Notes under the pieces: generated by a model
The model's input: only the letters and a program-made list of their open reading frames with translations
Databases searched by the model: none
What the model was told of the DNA's origin: nothing
Assembly (NCBI GenBank): GCA_003647375.1
Contig: QMMS01000070.1
Coordinates: 1 to 16,465, forward strand
From: Deltaproteobacteria bacterium
GTDB taxonomy: Bacteria; Desulfobacterota; Desulfobacteria; Desulfobacterales; B30-G6
Direction of reading: 5' to 3'
Length of the DNA stretch: 16,465 nt
Made by a program: the position numbers and the translations under genes
In this document: positions 1 through 5,799 of the stretch, piece by piece
Layout: every line of letters starts with the position of its first letter
How positions within the stretch are numbered: position 1 is the stretch's first letter

Positions 1-948
1 CATGCTGAAATAGCCGCCGGTGGAAACCGTTCGGGCACCCTGTTCGACGACCTTGCCGCCTTGTATCAGATCTGCAACAAAGGCTTGGCGTTTGAACTGC
101 ATGAAGGTATCATAGATATCGCACAGGGGATCCTCATAGGAAAGCCCCACAAGGTAGCCGAGAGCCACCCGATTTTCTTTCATTTCATAAACAAACCCGC
201 CGCCGGGTGTACCCAGTCCCAGGGGATGACCTAGCATATGGAGGCTTCTGCCTCTAAACGCCTCGAAGCCGGAATTGTCCGGCAGCGCTATAACCTCCTT
301 GATACCCGTCTCGTAGGCCTGGGGCATGCTGCCCGTGGAAAGACCCATTATGCTGTCCAGTTCTTTGACAAGGCTCCCCCGGGCTCCCTCCCCAAAAACC
401 GTCACTTTAGCCAAAAGATCGATGGCGGGCTCGAAATCGCTTTTCGGTTTTCCGTTGATATCGAGGCCCTTTTCTCCTGTCTGCACGCCCAGCACACGCT
501 GGTTTTTTTCGTCAAGCAGAAGCTTCTTTCCGGCAAACCCCGGGAAAATATTCACACCCATGTCTTCTGCAATGGCGCCCATCCATTGGTTGAATTTTGA
601 AAGACTGATGACATGATAACCTTTGTTGTGCAGATATCGCGGTATAAAGGGTATGGGTATCGCACGGTTCCGTGTCAGATAGTAAAGCGCATCACCTTGT
701 ATCGTAGTTTCAACGGGACAACCCTTTTCCATGTAGTCAGGCATCAGTTCCTTCAGGGCAACCGGGTTGAGGATGGCCCCACTGATGCCGTGGGACCCCA
801 CCTCGGCTCCCTTTTCGATGAGTGCGACCTCAAGTTCAAGGTTTTTATCTTTTGCGGCCTGCATCAGCTGTATGGCCCCTGCCAGGTTTGCAGGGCCTGC
901 GCCGACAAACAAGACATCGAATTCAATGGTTTCATTCTCTGTATTCAT
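1..948 (-). CDS. Electron transfer flavoprotein-ubiquinone oxidoreductase, N-terminal part (runs off left edge)
   Basis: Reading the minus strand from ATG at 948 gives 316 open residues with no stop before the edge, so the gene is cut by the window and the C-terminal quinone and 4Fe-4S regions are missing. It begins with an FAD-binding Rossmann motif (VGAGPAN, residues 15-21), then EKGAEVGSH and SGAILNP, the order typical of ETF-QO and the FixC family. Further in are FGEGARG, GHPLGLGTPGGGFVYEM and a GARTVSTGGYFSM end resembling the family's GAR-x(4)-GG stretch. Family knowledge: the enzyme moves electrons from reduced ETF to membrane quinone, for example during acyl-CoA or amino-acid oxidation. 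AGGT lies about 9 bases before the ATG, and a good minus-strand promoter lies just upstream. No ETF subunit genes are visible. ETF-QO is favoured over FixC because of the length and the conserved middle region. Confidence 0.88.
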   Translation of the reverse strand, partial: MNTENETIEFDVLFVGAGPANLAGAIQLMQAAKDKNLELEVALIEKGAEVGSHGISGAILNPVALKELMPDYMEKGCPVETTIQGDALYYLTRNRAIPIPFIPRYLHNKGYHVISLSKFNQWMGAIAEDMGVNIFPGFAGKKLLLDEKNQRVLGVQTGEKGLDINGKPKSDFEPAIDLLAKVTVFGEGARGSLVKELDSIMGLSTGSMPQAYETGIKEVIALPDNSGFEAFRGRSLHMLGHPLGLGTPGGGFVYEMKENRVALGYLVGLSYEDPLCDIYDTFMQFKRQAFVADLIQGGKVVEQGARTVSTGGYFSM

Positions 949-983
949 CTCTCATACCTTTCACATGTTTATTGCCTGATTTC

Positions 984-1012
984 TGTATATCAATTAAGTG
1001 GAACAGGGTCAA
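984..1012 (-). promoter_or_regulatory. Predicted sigma-70 promoter for the ETF-QO gene
   Basis: On the minus strand, TTGACC (1012-1007) is followed after exactly 17 bases by TATACA (989-984). Initiation would fall near 976, giving a leader of about 28 bases before the ATG at 948. The match is 5/6 for the -35 and 4/6 for the -10. This is a pattern match only. Confidence 0.4.
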
Positions 1013-1055
1013 ACAGGTACAAAGACGGATTGCAAGAAGTGAGTTTATTCCACTT
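996..1055. promoter_or_regulatory. Inverted repeat AAGTGGAA / TTCCACTT spanning the divergent promoters
   Basis: A perfect 8-bp inverted repeat has arms at 996-1003 and 1048-1055, separated by 44 bp. The left arm lies in the spacer of the leftward promoter. The right arm touches the TTGACA of the possible rightward promoter. The placement suggests a shared operator for the divergent genes, but a chance match is possible with arms of this size. Confidence 0.25.
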
Positions 1056-1084
1056 GACAATCACCTGAAAGTCCCCTTTAAATA
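1054..1084 (+). promoter_or_regulatory. Possible promoter for the exported solute-binding protein gene
   Basis: A perfect TTGACA (1054-1059) is followed by TTTAAA at 17-bp spacing (1077-1082) or TAAATA at 19-bp spacing (1079-1084). Either would start transcription at about 1088-1092, almost on the ATG at 1090, which would make the mRNA leaderless. No Shine-Dalgarno sequence precedes that ATG, which is at least consistent. Confidence 0.25.
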
Positions 1085-1089
1085 AAGCC

Positions 1090-2730
1090 ATGCATAGGAA
1101 ACACAGGATACACCCCCTTATTGACTGCCTTTGGTCGGATCATAAATCTGGAAAATTGTCCCGTAGGGAATTTCTCAGGTTTGCCGCCCTGCTGGGATTG
1201 GCCACAACCACCGCATCCCACCTGTTTCAGTTGGCAATCCCCGGCCATGCAATGGGAGCCGTCTATGGCCAAAAATTACGCATAGCAGGTCTGCTCCCGG
1301 AATCAGAGCACCCGGTAGAAAACGTTTCAATACCGGCAAGCCAGGTTTTACGGCAGGTGGCCGAATATCTTACATACACAGACAAGAACAATATAACGCA
1401 TCCTTTCCTGCTGGACAGGTGGGTCGTGAGTGAAGATCTCCGGATCTGGTCACTGCACCTGAAAAAAAATATTTTCTTCAATAACGGCCAGGCTTTTACT
1501 GCGGATGATGTTATTTTCTCTATCGAACAATGGTTGAGCCCGGACATCAACTCTCCCATGAAATCGATTCTTGGAGACTGCCTGACGCCCTCCGGCATCC
1601 GGAAAATAGACTCACATCTGGTGGTGCTTTATCTCAGTCGTCCGGAATTAGAACTGCCGGAGAAGTTATTCCACCCTTCGGCCATGATTCTGAACCATCG
1701 CACCTTTGAAGGCAACTTTATGGAAGCCCCTCATGGTACAGGGCCGTTCAGGATTGAAAAATTTGAAAAAAATATCCGGTGTCTTTTAAAAAGAAGATAT
1801 GATTACTGGCAACCGGGGTTACCGTTTTTAAACGAAATAGAATTCCTGGATCTTGGTCGGAATGTATCTTCACGGGTCACGGCCCTGAAGAGTGGTACCG
1901 TCGACCTTATCGATCTCAGTGATACAGGAAGTTCAGACGCCTACAGCGCCCTGAAAAACGATCGGAATATTCGTTTGACACCCGTCCTTACGGCCAAGGC
2001 CAATGTGCTTCGCATGCGTGTAGACAGGGAACCCTGGAATGACAACCGCGTACGCAGTGCTCTGAAGCTTTGCCAGCACCGGAATAAAATTCGTTATTTG
2101 GCACACAATGGCCAAGGTGCCATTGGAAACGATTTCCACGTATGCCCCGCACATCCCGAATACTGTGAAAAAAAGACCATCAAGTTTGATCCACGCAGAG
2201 CAAAATCTCTATTGGAGGAAGCAGGCTATGAAAACGGCCTGGACATTCATTTGACCATTGCTGAAGGAAAACCCGATATCAGGACCCAGGCTCTGGTCCT
2301 CCAGAACGATGCCGCTCGAGCAGGATTCAGAATTCATCTCCAGGAGGTGCCTGGTCACGAGTATCACCGAAATCGAACTAAGTTTGACCTCGGCATCACC
2401 CCCTGGGCCCACTATCCTCTGGGTGTCACGGCTCTCAAACTGGCCGGCGCGGTGGATGAGCAGGAAAATCCAGGCCCCTGGAACGAAACCCGTTGGGTCA
2501 ATGAAGAATTTTCTCAGCTATTGCGTCAGGCCGGCAATACCCTGGACGTCCTGGAACGAAAAGCGCTCTTCTGCAAACTCGAAAAAATTCAGATGAACCA
2601 GGGCGCCGTAGGCATCCCATGCTGGCAGAACAGCTATATTGCCTCACGGAAACGCGTACAGAATATTCAACCCCATCCCAATGACTATCTTTTCCTCAAC
2701 AAGGTCTGGCTTAAGCCGGGAAAAAAATAG
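1090..2730 (+). CDS. Tat-exported ABC-type peptide/nickel solute-binding protein (SBP_bac_5 family)
   Basis: This 546-residue protein opens with a twin-arginine signal: SRREFLR at residues 24-30, a hydrophobic stretch at about 31-50 and an alanine-rich cleavage region near 54-57. The mature part reads as a DppA/OppA/NikA-type family 5 binding protein: LRIAGLLPE, the helix-strand feature NGQAFTADDVIFSIEQW, HGTGPFRIEKF, the YDYWQPGLPFLNEIEF block, and a C-terminal WQNSYIASRKRVQ region. Length fits the family. Such proteins capture peptides, nickel chelates or similar ligands in the periplasm and pass them to an ABC permease. No permease or ATPase gene lies nearby, so its partner is elsewhere or it acts alone. 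The start was chosen because the Tat motif requires it. It is divergent from ETF-QO and convergent with the DUF1786 gene. The ligand cannot be read from sequence. Confidence 0.85.
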   Translation: MHRKHRIHPLIDCLWSDHKSGKLSRREFLRFAALLGLATTTASHLFQLAIPGHAMGAVYGQKLRIAGLLPESEHPVENVSIPASQVLRQVAEYLTYTDKNNITHPFLLDRWVVSEDLRIWSLHLKKNIFFNNGQAFTADDVIFSIEQWLSPDINSPMKSILGDCLTPSGIRKIDSHLVVLYLSRPELELPEKLFHPSAMILNHRTFEGNFMEAPHGTGPFRIEKFEKNIRCLLKRRYDYWQPGLPFLNEIEFLDLGRNVSSRVTALKSGTVDLIDLSDTGSSDAYSALKNDRNIRLTPVLTAKANVLRMRVDREPWNDNRVRSALKLCQHRNKIRYLAHNGQGAIGNDFHVCPAHPEYCEKKTIKFDPRRAKSLLEEAGYENGLDIHLTIAEGKPDIRTQALVLQNDAARAGFRIHLQEVPGHEYHRNRTKFDLGITPWAHYPLGVTALKLAGAVDEQENPGPWNETRWVNEEFSQLLRQAGNTLDVLERKALFCKLEKIQMNQGAVGIPCWQNSYIASRKRVQNIQPHPNDYLFLNKVWLKPGKK

Positions 2731-2748
2731 ACCGTGGGCTATTTTTTT
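2721..2748. terminator. A/T-rich perfect hairpin at the stop codon, possible terminator
   Basis: AAAAAAATAG (2721-2730) pairs perfectly with CTATTTTTTT (2739-2748) around the loop ACCGTGGG. The left arm contains the stop codon of the solute-binding protein gene. The eight-T run (2742-2749) lies in the right arm. The stem has a single G-C pair, so it is weaker than a standard intrinsic terminator, but its position between convergent genes suits termination. Confidence 0.35.
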
Positions 2749-2835
2749 TAGGCTATTAGGCTGAAGACTGTTAGGCTGTTAGGCGCTGCACGATGACCGC
2801 CTACAGTCTAAAAGACTTCAGCCTAATCAACCTAT
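2748..2835. repeat. TTAGGCT-periodic imperfect hairpin between convergent genes
   Basis: TTAGGCT recurs at 2748, 2756 and 2771, with TTAGGC at 2779, mostly 8 bp apart. The 30-base arm 2756-2785 pairs with 2798-2826 across a 12-base loop with only a few mismatches, and weaker pairing continues outward to about 2835. It fills the space between the convergent stop codons and may terminate transcription in both directions. It looks like a member of the short-period hairpin family at 3914, 4238 and 10471. Confidence 0.75.
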
Positions 2836-2837
2836 TA

Positions 2838-3893
2838 CTAATTCCTTCGTCTCCGAATCGCTTCCAAAAGCCCTACTGTTCCTGTCATCATATTATCCCC
2901 CATGGGCGCGCCATACAGCATGGGCAGTTCAGATCCGTCGATTATGCCCCGTCTGGGACCCGTTGCGATGATCGCATCCAGGTTATCAAACCCCACAGCT
3001 TTGCGCATGTAGCACCCATGGCCTCCCTCTGAGAGGATCTGATCGTGGTTCAGGTTTCCATCCGCCAGATCCCGGATTAATCCTTCGAGGCGATGGATGG
3101 TTATATCCTGGGTGTGGTATTCGAAAAAGCCGGCTATCTCGCTACCCGCAAGTGCCGCGCCCACCGTATGGGAAGTTGCTACATCCAGAACGACCAGAGC
3201 ATGCTTATCCAGGGCGGCCATATCCTTGGAAGCACCCAAAATGGCAGCCATGCCGCTATCCATGACATAGACCGCACTTGTCGGTATCGAGGCTGCCTGC
3301 AACGCAATAGTCCGCAGGCGGTTCATCTCTTTAGGCACTTTGTTCTTCTCGTAAAGCAAGGTATGTGGAAACGGCTCTTTATCCAACAGTTCCACAAAAC
3401 GGTTATGACGGTAATCAAGATGGGAAACACCCTGGGGGGGGACACCATGGTCCTGGGCACAAATACCGAATACATCGAAAGAAAATGGAACACCAAAGCC
3501 TTCCACAATATTCGCCAGGCGCCTCGAATCCAGATCTGCAAGGCAGACATGGGTGTAGGCGGTATCACCTTTCAGTTTCTCCGCATCCTGATCTGCCACA
3601 ACGTCGATACCCCACGATTCTACCTTTTGGAGGTCATGATTCAACGTAGCCGCCGCACTGACAGAAATGACTACCGATGATGTCCTGGCTCTCTCTCTTA
3701 ATACCTGTGTGACCGGGCCGCCCCCCATCTCAACACCGGTCACCAGCAGTTTGCCGGAACCCGCCGAAATTTGCCTTGCTACCTGAATGACCGGTGAAGC
3801 GACAACGGCCTTGTAGTGCTGCTGGTCTGAATCATCATAATAAAGTACATCCATGGTGCCGGCACCGATATCTACCAGTAAATATCTACTCAT
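2838..3893 (-). CDS. DUF1786 protein with actin/Hsp70-like nucleotide-binding signature
   Basis: The 351-residue product matches my recall of DUF1786, a family sometimes labelled as a putative pyruvate formate-lyase activating enzyme. It has none of the CxxxCxxC radical-SAM cysteines such an activase needs, so that label is not supported. What is visible is an ASKHA-like layout: DIGAGTMDVLYYD (8-20) as phosphate-1 loop, VTGVEMGGG (51-59), VLDVATSHTVGAAL (235-248) as phosphate-2 loop, and IATGPRRG (309-316) as a possible adenosine motif. An ATPase or sugar/acyl-kinase-like fold is therefore inferred. It is soluble, with no signal peptide or membrane segment. The ATG at 3893 has GAGG 7-8 bases upstream. 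The gene stands alone, convergent with the solute-binding protein gene. Substrate and role are unknown. Confidence 0.7.
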   Translation of the reverse strand: MSRYLLVDIGAGTMDVLYYDDSDQQHYKAVVASPVIQVARQISAGSGKLLVTGVEMGGGPVTQVLRERARTSSVVISVSAAATLNHDLQKVESWGIDVVADQDAEKLKGDTAYTHVCLADLDSRRLANIVEGFGVPFSFDVFGICAQDHGVPPQGVSHLDYRHNRFVELLDKEPFPHTLLYEKNKVPKEMNRLRTIALQAASIPTSAVYVMDSGMAAILGASKDMAALDKHALVVLDVATSHTVGAALAGSEIAGFFEYHTQDITIHRLEGLIRDLADGNLNHDQILSEGGHGCYMRKAVGFDNLDAIIATGPRRGIIDGSELPMLYGAPMGDNMMTGTVGLLEAIRRRRN

Positions 3894-3913
3894 AATTTAT
3901 CCTCTTTATCTAT

Positions 3914-3950
3914 AGCAGTAAGCTATAAGCGGTAAGCTTGCTTAGTGCTT
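3914..3950. repeat. GCNNTAA heptamer repeat with small hairpin
   Basis: Units GCAGTAA, GCTATAA and GCGGTAA follow one another at 7-bp spacing, then GCTTAGTGCTT (3940-3950) folds back on AAGCGGTAAGC (3927-3937) with two mismatches. The units are the same as in the larger element at 10471-10551. Confidence 0.65.
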
Positions 3951-4005
3951 CCCAAAGTGAATCCTTGAAGCCTTAATTTGCAAAAAGGCTTTTGAGAATA
4001 GTCCA

Positions 4006-4034
4006 TCTGTATTAACTTCTCAATGGCTTGTCAA
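4006..4034 (-). promoter_or_regulatory. Possible promoter for the DUF1786 gene
   Basis: On the minus strand a perfect TTGACA (4034-4029) is followed by TACAGA (4011-4006) at 17-bp spacing. The -10 match is poor (3/6). It would give a leader of about 105 bases that includes the 3968-3991 hairpin and the heptamer repeat. Confidence 0.25.
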
Positions 4035-4066
4035 ATTATAAGAAGCCTGACCAGAGAACCAAGTCT

Positions 4067-4102
4067 CGGTTTACCCCTATATCGGTTTATCCCTATATAG
4101 GG
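4067..4102. repeat. Tandem 16-bp repeat ending in a perfect 12-bp palindrome
   Basis: CGGTTTACCCCTATAT (4067-4082) is followed directly by CGGTTTATCCCTATAT (4083-4098), one mismatch in 16. The second copy runs into the perfect palindrome CCCTATATAGGG (4091-4102). Two abutting copies at a helical-turn-and-a-half spacing could be a regulator-binding site or a simple duplication. Confidence 0.6.
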
Positions 4103-4144
4103 CGGATATGCGATGGTTTTAAGATGATCCAATAGTATTTTACT

Positions 4145-4173
4145 TTGACACCCACCCAGGTGTCGGGTAATAA
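4145..4173 (+). promoter_or_regulatory. Possible promoter with embedded operator upstream of the M20 peptidase gene
   Basis: A perfect TTGACA (4145-4150) is followed at 17-bp spacing by TAATAA (4168-4173), a weak -10 (3/6). A perfect inverted repeat GACACC-N6-GGTGTC (4147-4164) overlaps the -35 and spacer, where a repressor would block polymerase. The leader to the ATG at 4427 would be about 245 bases and would include the 4238-4335 hairpin. The operator call rests on symmetry and placement only. Confidence 0.3.
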
Positions 4174-4237
4174 AATCGTGCAATATTTTTTCGAAGGATG
4201 ACGTTATCGCTCATCATACCATTTGGAAGGGGAATAG

Positions 4238-4335
4238 TGGAATGCTGGAACATTGGAATGATGAAATGATGGCTGAGCGCTAAAAATCATTTCAACTAAA
4301 ACCAACATTCCATCATTCCAACATTCCATTCTTCC
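4238..4335. repeat. TGGAATGN octamer-periodic imperfect hairpin
   Basis: The left arm is an exact 8-bp periodic run, TGGAATGC, TGGAACAT, TGGAATGA, TGAAATGA, TGG (4238-4272). The right arm is its complement in kind, CCA then ACATTCCA, TCATTCCA, ACATTCCA and a degenerate end (4302-4335). The arms can slip against each other by one unit and still pair. It lies in the presumed leader of the peptidase gene. Confidence 0.75.
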
Positions 4336-4426
4336 CTATACAAAGTATGGTAGATACTGCTATATACAACCTGTTTTCAGTCAAGTGGAGAATTTTCAAA
4401 ACATTCAGATTTGGAAGGATCACCCT

Positions 4427-5608
4427 ATGAAAGAATACTCGGCGTATTTTGACGATATCGAATCTTTCTTGATATCCAAAGAACCGGACATGTTCGCGTT
4501 TCTTGAAAAACTCATAACGATTCAAAGCGGGAGTCATAACAAGGCCGGAATCGATCGGACCGCCGGCACAATTGCCCGGGCTTTCCAAGGCCTCGATGTA
4601 TCCACAGAAACCGTCGAGCAACAACTGCAGGGGAACAACCTGGTGGTACGTTCCAGCGCACAACCGCCTGCCGACAAGCAGGTATTGCTCGTGGGGCATA
4701 TGGATACGGTTTTTCCTGAGGATACCGACTTTAACTGGTACAAAGCAGATAATGACAAAAGCTATGGCCCTGGAGTGATTGACATGAAAGGGGGGCTGGT
4801 AGCCGGCATCTATGCCCTCAAGGCACTCGACAAATCAGGCCTTTTGAAACATATTCCTGTTACGTTTGTTTTTAATTCAGACGAGGAAATCGGTTCCAGA
4901 AATTCCATTGATCTGATACAGAAAGAGGCCAATTCCAGCGCATTTGCCTTTGTCCTGGAAGCGGGCGGTTTGGAAAACGAGATTGTTACCGGCAGGAAGG
5001 GGAACCTCACCATTGAACTCCATATAGAAGGAAGAGCAGGCCATGCCGCCTTTGCAACCAAGGATAAACCCAGTGCCATCCTTGAGATGGCGCACAAGAT
5101 TATCGAATTCGAGTCTCTCAATGATTTTGACAAAGGCATTACCATCAATGTCGGAAAAATAGATGGGGGAATCGGCTCCAACACCATACCGGAGTTCTCC
5201 AACGCCCAGGTGGACTTTCGATTCGTGGACCCGTCTGATCTCAAGCGTCTCGAAGAGAAGGTGTCCGATATAGCCAACAGGGTCGTCGTTCAGGGAACCA
5301 AATGTCGTGTCGATTTCATCACCGGCAGACCTCCCATGCAACAGAGCCCAGGCAACCGCAAGCTGTTTGAGATAACTGCCGGCATCGCGAACCGCATGGG
5401 ATATCCCGTGAAGGAGCAGTTCAGGTTCGGTGTATCCGACGCTAATTTCATTGCTGATCTGAATGTTCCGGTCATTGACGGGCTTGGGCCAATTGGGGCA
5501 CGGGATCACAGCCGTGACGAATACATGATCAAGGATAGCCTCCTGCAGCGAACCCTTCTCCTTGCATGCAGTATTATCGAATGCTGGGGTCGTTCCGACA
5601 GCTTGTAG
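4427..5608 (+). CDS. M20 family zinc metallopeptidase (glutamate carboxypeptidase-like)
   Basis: The 393-residue product has the full di-zinc set of the M20A carboxypeptidase G2 group: H91 and D93 in GHMDTVFP, bridging D119 in GPGVIDMKGG, catalytic E153 and ligand E154 in SDEEIGS, E178 in LEAG, and H361 in GARDHSRDEY. H206 in the AGHAAF segment belongs to the lid/dimerisation domain. No signal peptide is seen, so a cytosolic enzyme is expected. The family hydrolyses the C-terminal or N-acyl amide bond of amino-acid conjugates; the substrate here is unknown. ATG at 4427 was preferred over the in-frame GTG at 4385 because GGAAGGA ends 7 bases before it. It could release an amino acid for the dehydratase/aminotransferase locus 3 kb downstream, but the two are separated by the opposing metal operon. 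Its stop codon lies in a hairpin arm. Confidence 0.85.
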   Translation: MKEYSAYFDDIESFLISKEPDMFAFLEKLITIQSGSHNKAGIDRTAGTIARAFQGLDVSTETVEQQLQGNNLVVRSSAQPPADKQVLLVGHMDTVFPEDTDFNWYKADNDKSYGPGVIDMKGGLVAGIYALKALDKSGLLKHIPVTFVFNSDEEIGSRNSIDLIQKEANSSAFAFVLEAGGLENEIVTGRKGNLTIELHIEGRAGHAAFATKDKPSAILEMAHKIIEFESLNDFDKGITINVGKIDGGIGSNTIPEFSNAQVDFRFVDPSDLKRLEEKVSDIANRVVVQGTKCRVDFITGRPPMQQSPGNRKLFEITAGIANRMGYPVKEQFRFGVSDANFIADLNVPVIDGLGPIGARDHSRDEYMIKDSLLQRTLLLACSIIECWGRSDSL

Positions 5609-5652
5609 CTCTTGGCTGTTTGCTCTTAGACGGCTATCAGCAAAGAGCTACA
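5604..5652. repeat. Hairpin overlapping the M20 peptidase stop codon
   Basis: TGTAGCTCTT (5604-5613) pairs perfectly with AAGAGCTACA (5643-5652). Partial pairing continues inward through GCTG/CAGC. The TAG stop (5606-5608) lies in the left arm. No T-run follows, so a standard intrinsic terminator is not supported. Confidence 0.7.
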
Positions 5653-5655
5653 CTT

Positions 5656-5799
5656 GAAATGGTTTTAAGATCTTCAATCGGGTTCAAGGTCAAGGCGGGG
5701 CGAGGGGTTTAACCACAGGAATACATGTAGTATTTTGAGGATTAAACGCCTCGCCTCAACGCAGAGATTGGGCCCGAGAGGAGGTTTTATAACCATTTC
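5656..5799. repeat. 144-bp imperfect palindrome, MITE/REP-like dispersed element
   Basis: The ends GAAATGGTT (5656-5664) and AACCATTTC (5791-5799) are perfect inverted repeats, and the halves (57 and 58 bases) are imperfectly complementary up to a centre around TACATGTA (5722-5729). The strongest inner pairing is GGCGAGGGGTTTAA with TTAAACGCCTCGCC. On the minus strand its core shares four ordered words with the element at 16385-16460: TCTGCGTTG, TCCTCAAAATA, GGTTAAA and CCGCCTTGA. It overlaps the last 44 bases of the metal ATPase gene. It has no coding capacity of its own. Confidence 0.75.

Larger units (their letters stand above)
3894..4426. other. 533-bp spacer between divergent genes
   Basis: No gene was found here. 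From left to right it holds a short GCNNTAA repeat (3914-3950), a hairpin with 7-bp arms AAGCCTT/AAGGCTT (3968-3974 and 3985-3991), a possible leftward promoter (4006-4034), a tandem pair of 16-mers ending in a palindrome (4067-4102), a possible rightward promoter with an internal inverted repeat (4145-4173), and an 8-bp-periodic hairpin (4238-4335). The mix suggests both regulatory sequence and accumulated repeats. Confidence 0.6.

Noticed and set aside
238..1085. Several plus-strand open frames of 70-151 codons opposite the ETF-QO gene
   Set aside because: They are antisense to a frame whose minus-strand translation is a clear flavoprotein, and their proteins have no recognisable motif.
2838..3893. 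Pyruvate formate-lyase activating enzyme
   Set aside because: No radical-SAM CxxxCxxC motif and no glycyl radical enzyme gene nearby; motifs fit an ATPase fold instead.
4385..4426. GTG at 4385 as start of the M20 peptidase
   Set aside because: The ATG at 4427 has a good GGAAGGA at proper spacing; the extra 14 residues add no family feature.
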